From: Phenylobacterium sp. CCH9-H3
GTDB lineage: Bacteria; Pseudomonadota; Alphaproteobacteria; Caulobacterales; Caulobacteraceae
Direction: 5' to 3'
Length of the DNA: 21,757 nt
Assembly: GCF_001557235.1 (NCBI RefSeq)
Contig: NZ_LSJI01000148.1
Location: 1 to 21,757 of the forward strand
Below are positions 19,198 to 21,757 of the stretch, piece after piece. A program made the translations under genes and the position numbers. The notes under the pieces were generated by a model. The model saw only the letters and a program-made list of their open reading frames with translations. It ran no database searches and was not told where the DNA came from. Numbering within the stretch: the first letter of the stretch is position 1; the number at the start of each line of letters is the position of its first letter.

Positions 19198-20007
19198 TCA
19201 GCGACCCTGGAAGACAGGTTTGCGTTTCTGCATGAAGGCGAGTGGCCCCTCCCGGGCGTCCTCGGTTCGGAAGACAGGGGCAGCCATTTCGGATTCGATC
19301 TGCATGGCTTCAGCTTCCGGTCGGCCCATGCAAGCTCGCGCCGACCGGCGGATGGCCTGTACCGCAATCGGCCCGTTGGTGGCGATGCGCTCAGCCAGAT
19401 CAAGGGCTGTGGGCAGCACGTCGGCCTGGGGGACCACGCGATTGAGGAACCCCAACTCGAGCGCTTCAGCGGCGGTAATGAGATCGCCGGTGAGCAGCAA
19501 CTCCATGGCCCGGGCATAGGGTATTTGTCGGGGCAGTCTCACCGTCGAACCGCCTCCTGGGAAGATCGCCCACTTGACTTCCTGCACCCCAAACTTGGCG
19601 GATTCGGACGCGACTCGCAGGTCCGTCCCCTGCGCCAGTTCCATGCCCCCGGCGATCGCGTGACCGTTGATCGCCGCAATCACCGGCTTGACCACGTCAA
19701 AGGTCCGAAGAAGCCCTCGGCCCAGCATCTCCCCGTCCGCCAGCAGGCGTCGATCCCACTCGTCCTCGGGTGGCCGCGCGCGACTCATCAACGGAATGAA
19801 CCGTCCAAGATCGGCTCCAGAACAAAAAGCCTTATCACCGGCGCCGGTGACCACCGCGACGCGGATGTCGGGGTCGTCACGCACTGCGGTCCAGGTGTCG
19901 GCCAGTCGAACCAGCATCTCCGGGGAGATGGCGTTTCTGGCCTCAGGTCGGTTGAGGGTGATGAGCGCGACATGGTCCTTCCGCTCGAACGTAACGACGT
20001 CGCTCAT
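19198..20007 (-). CDS. Enoyl-CoA hydratase/isomerase (crotonase) family protein
   Basis: A 269-residue crotonase. The oxyanion-hole region is GDKAFCSGADLGRF, and the core reads AINGHAIAGGMELAQGTDLRVASESAKFGVQEVKWAIFPGGGSTVRLPRQI. Both Glu residues of typical hydratases are kept (the E of GGMEL and the E of FGVQEV), so a hydratase is plausible, although crotonases also include isomerases and C-C hydrolases. GGAG lies 5 nt before ATG 20007. It is the first gene of the crotonase, flavoprotein, thioesterase operon (49 nt to the next gene) and is preceded by a palindrome related to the main operator. It offers an (S)-type hydration or ring-opening activity next to the (R)-type MaoC enzyme. Confidence 0.92.
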   Translation of the reverse strand: MSDVVTFERKDHVALITLNRPEARNAISPEMLVRLADTWTAVRDDPDIRVAVVTGAGDKAFCSGADLGRFIPLMSRARPPEDEWDRRLLADGEMLGRGLLRTFDVVKPVIAAINGHAIAGGMELAQGTDLRVASESAKFGVQEVKWAIFPGGGSTVRLPRQIPYARAMELLLTGDLITAAEALELGFLNRVVPQADVLPTALDLAERIATNGPIAVQAIRRSARACMGRPEAEAMQIESEMAAPVFRTEDAREGPLAFMQKRKPVFQGR

Positions 20008-20017
20008 GCTTTCTCCG

Positions 20018-20037
20018 ACACATATGTGTTTTGTTAT
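20018..20037. promoter_or_regulatory. Putative operator upstream of the crotonase operon: ACACATATGTGT palindrome
   Basis: A perfect 12-bp palindrome ACACATATGTGT (20018-20029) is followed by TGTTAT (20032-20037). On the minus strand this reads ATAACA, a short spacer, then ACACATATGTG, closely echoing the ATAACACATATATGTG of the main divergent promoter at 13115-13130. It lies directly upstream of the crotonase ribosome-binding site. It is also in the gap shared with the divergent alpha/beta hydrolase, so it may control both directions. Confidence 0.55.
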
Positions 20038-20173
20038 GACATCTTCATGCTACGCTGACTAACCGGACGAAGGAAAGCCTGAAGCGAACGCTGTGGCGGT
20101 CCGCGACAGAAAAAGCTGATTGGCAGGACCGGTCGACGATGCCGGGAGGTTGTTCCCTTAGTGAGGATTATCG

Positions 20174-21061
20174 ATGACTGAACCGCACCGTACCGTCTTC
20201 AGAACGGCCGACGGCCTCGACCTCGTCGCTGACCGCTACGGCGCGCCGAACCGCGGCGGCGTGCTTCTGGCGCACGGGGGCGGCCAGACCCGGCACGCCT
20301 GGGCCAAGACCGCGGCGGCGCTGGCGGATCGCGGCTGGGAAGCCGTCGCCCTGGACCTGCGCGGCCACGGCGACAGCGGTTGGTCGCCGACGGGCGACTA
20401 CCAGATGGAACGGTTCGCGGGCGACCTCGCAACCGTCGCCAACGAGATGGGCGGCCGTCCGGCGCTGATCGGCGCGTCGCTCGGCGGCCTCGCCGGACTG
20501 CTCGCGGAAGCCGAGATCGCGCCTCGGAGTTTCAGCTCCATAACCCTGGTGGATATCGTGCCGAACATGGACTCCGAAGGGGCCGCAAAGGTCATCGGCT
20601 TCATGAGCGCCCATATCGGCCAGGGCTTCGCTAGCCTTGAGGAGGCGGCCGACGTCATCGGCTTGTATTTGCCCCACCGCCCCAGACCCTCGGACCTGTC
20701 CGGATTGGCGAAGAACCTGCGCCGCGGCGGCGATGGCCGATACCACTGGCATTGGGATCCGAGCTTCGTAGCCGGCGCGAACCGGGAACGGTCGAGGCGA
20801 GATGCGCAGGCGTTCGACGCCGGACTCGCCAGTCTAACCCTGCCAGTGCACCTCATTCGTGGTCGGCTGAGCGAATTGGTGACGCGGCAAGCCGCCGAAG
20901 ATTTCGTCGCAAAATTGGCGAACGCCCAGTTCACCGATGTCGCTGGCGCTTCTCACATGGTCGCGGGGGATCGCAATGACGCCTTCCTCAATGCCGTGGT
21001 GGGCTTCCTCGATCGGCTGGATTCCGGACAGCCCGCCAAAGTCGGCCGAAACTCGCCCTAG
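20174..21061 (+). CDS. Alpha/beta-fold hydrolase (esterase or lactonase candidate)
   Basis: A 295-residue hydrolase. The oxyanion-hole motif is HGGGQTRHAW (34-43), the nucleophile elbow GASLGG has Ser102, and the catalytic His is His261 (GASHMVAGD). The acid is probably Glu234 (RGRLSELV) or Asp127 (LVDIVP). ALDLRGHGDSGW (59-70) is typical of the family. GAGG lies 7 nt before ATG 20174. The cap region (about 135-215) is of medium size. There is no signal peptide, so it is cytoplasmic. The family includes esterases, lactonases, C-C hydrolases and epoxide hydrolases. In this context it may open the ester or lactone made by the Baeyer-Villiger monooxygenase, though it is not in that operon. It is divergent from the crotonase operon across a 166-bp gap. 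Confidence 0.88.
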   Translation: MTEPHRTVFRTADGLDLVADRYGAPNRGGVLLAHGGGQTRHAWAKTAAALADRGWEAVALDLRGHGDSGWSPTGDYQMERFAGDLATVANEMGGRPALIGASLGGLAGLLAEAEIAPRSFSSITLVDIVPNMDSEGAAKVIGFMSAHIGQGFASLEEAADVIGLYLPHRPRPSDLSGLAKNLRRGGDGRYHWHWDPSFVAGANRERSRRDAQAFDAGLASLTLPVHLIRGRLSELVTRQAAEDFVAKLANAQFTDVAGASHMVAGDRNDAFLNAVVGFLDRLDSGQPAKVGRNSP

Positions 21062-21282
21062 CAGGATATTGAGAAGCATATTTGGCTCGCATTCACCAAC
21101 ACAGTTGTCCAATGGACCTGAAGAAATGCTAATGATTTCATCGATAGCGCTTCTCGCTTTGAGGTGAAATTGCGCCGATTGAGCCAAGTTCACCCTCGGC
21201 ACCCGGCTTTTTCAGTAGCCTGTTTAGATAGACAGCTAAGCAAGCTAATCATCTCGGCCGCCCCCGGGATGGGGGCCAGGCT
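21062..21282. other. Intergenic stretch with no recognised gene
   Basis: This is the gap between the convergent hydrolase and AlbA-type genes. It is less GC-rich than the neighbourhood, with many in-frame stops. A GCCCCC / GGGGGC stem with a 5-nt loop at 21260-21276 lies just after the AlbA stop on the minus strand but has no U-run. I see no RNA gene, repeat or conserved frame. The minus-strand sequence just after the AlbA stop may be decayed coding DNA of that gene. Confidence 0.4.
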
Positions 21283-21757
21283 TCAGGCGACTGCCGCGTC
21301 GGCCGGGAGACCAAGGACATTGAAGGTGCCGTTTTCCACGCCGAAGATGAAGTAGCCGCCCTTGTTGTTCGCAAAAGCCGCTATCGTCTTCATGACGAAG
21401 TTGACCGACTTCTTGCACTCGATCTGATCGGTTTCGGTAATCGCGAGCGAACCGGGCAAACCGAGTTTGCCCGGCGGCAGCTTCGCTAGGCGCGCTGGAC
21501 CGAGTGGCCCGTCGTCGCGAAGGGCCGGCAGTGCGGCCTTTGCAAGGAACTGATCGCCTTCGGCCGACCCGGCCGCCAGGATAGCGGCGTACTTCTTGAT
21601 CTGGCCGTTCTTGATGTTGGAGATCCGGCGGGTACTGACGTCGCTGGCGGCGTCGCCGCGGGCCCGGTTAATCAGGCCAGCGATCTCCTGGTTCGAGTAT
21701 TCTCTGACGTGACCCCCGTTTCTCATCCAGCCATAACGAGAGTCCTGGTTTGATCTG
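21283..21757 (-). CDS. Truncated AlbA-type (Schlafen-like) ATP/DNA-binding domain protein, 5' end outside the window
   Basis: The frame is open from the window edge; the first Met inside it is at 21726, giving 147 residues to the stop, but there is no good ribosome-binding site there and upstream codons (SNQDSRYGW) look coding, so the protein probably starts outside. An N-terminal region (YSNQEIAGLINRA, then TRRISNIKNGQI) looks like a small helical, possibly DNA-binding part. The segment ETDQIECKKS, then KTIAAFANNKGGYFIFGVENG, is the start of an AlbA_2 domain, found in proteins with putative DNA-binding or regulatory roles. The domain stops about halfway at a TGA (21283-21285), whereas family members continue well past this point. 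It is therefore probably a C-terminally truncated, decaying gene. Function unknown. Confidence 0.6.
   Translation of the reverse strand, partial: RSNQDSRYGWMRNGGHVREYSNQEIAGLINRARGDAASDVSTRRISNIKNGQIKKYAAILAAGSAEGDQFLAKAALPALRDDGPLGPARLAKLPPGKLGLPGSLAITETDQIECKKSVNFVMKTIAAFANNKGGYFIFGVENGTFNVLGLPADAAVA

Noticed and set aside
20834..21202. Minus-strand frame across the hydrolase end and the following gap
   Set aside because: Most of it is antisense to the hydrolase C-terminus. The part in the gap shows no recognisable motif, and its link to the AlbA-type gene is not supported.
21260..21276. GC-rich hairpin after the AlbA-type stop as an intrinsic terminator
   Set aside because: The stem is only 6 bp and is not followed by a U-run on the minus-strand transcript.

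Overview
The window is GC-rich, densely packed DNA from a Gram-negative bacterium, most likely an alphaproteobacterium such as a Caulobacterales or Sphingomonadales relative. The grounds are codon choice, family resemblance and gene order; no rRNA or other taxonomic marker is present. Almost all of it is one catabolic gene island flanked by decayed accessory DNA.

Layout. Positions 1-843 are wreckage on the minus strand. An IS6-family transposase remnant (internal deletion, amber codon, terminal repeat at 451-466) abuts the remains of a second gene, which is broken by two in-frame TGA codons. Next comes a CYP153-like cytochrome P450 (877-2163, minus), divergent from a TetR-type regulator (2384-2989, plus), with a long palindrome between them. 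A nine-gene minus-strand operon then runs from 13082 down to 2991: zinc alcohol dehydrogenase, thiolase-like retro-aldolase, DUF35 zinc-ribbon/OB partner, two tandem acyl-CoA dehydrogenases, acyl-CoA synthetase, Baeyer-Villiger monooxygenase, a second CYP153-like P450 and a [2Fe-2S] ferredoxin. Divergent from it is a plus-strand operon (13229-17529): CMD-family protein, MaoC/hydratase-2 enoyl-CoA hydratase, FadH-type 2,4-dienoyl-CoA reductase and an IclR regulator. A three-gene minus operon (20007-17544) encodes a crotonase, a nitronate-monooxygenase-like flavoprotein and a PaaI-type thioesterase. It is divergent from an alpha/beta hydrolase (20174-21061). The right edge holds a truncated AlbA-type gene.

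How the genes may work together (inference). A P450 with its ferredoxin hydroxylates a hydrophobic aliphatic or alicyclic substrate. The dehydrogenase oxidises the alcohol and the ligase makes the CoA ester. The acyl-CoA dehydrogenase pair desaturates it and the MaoC enzyme hydrates it. The thiolase-like protein has no nucleophilic Cys at the usual place and is paired with a DUF35 protein, as in steroid side-chain degradation, so it would cut the beta-hydroxyacyl-CoA by retro-aldol cleavage and release a ketone. The Baeyer-Villiger enzyme could turn that ketone, or a ring ketone, into an ester or lactone for the alpha/beta hydrolase. No 3-hydroxyacyl-CoA dehydrogenase and no Cys-type thiolase is encoded here, which fits retro-aldol chemistry on a beta-branched (isoprenoid, steroid-like or naphthenic) substrate. 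The actual substrate cannot be read from the sequence.

Regulation. A near-palindrome at 2259-2282 is a likely TetR operator. Related ATAACA/ACACATAT inverted repeats lie in the divergent promoter at 13115-13152 and just upstream of the crotonase operon at 20018-20037. They suggest that one regulator, perhaps the IclR protein, controls the whole set.
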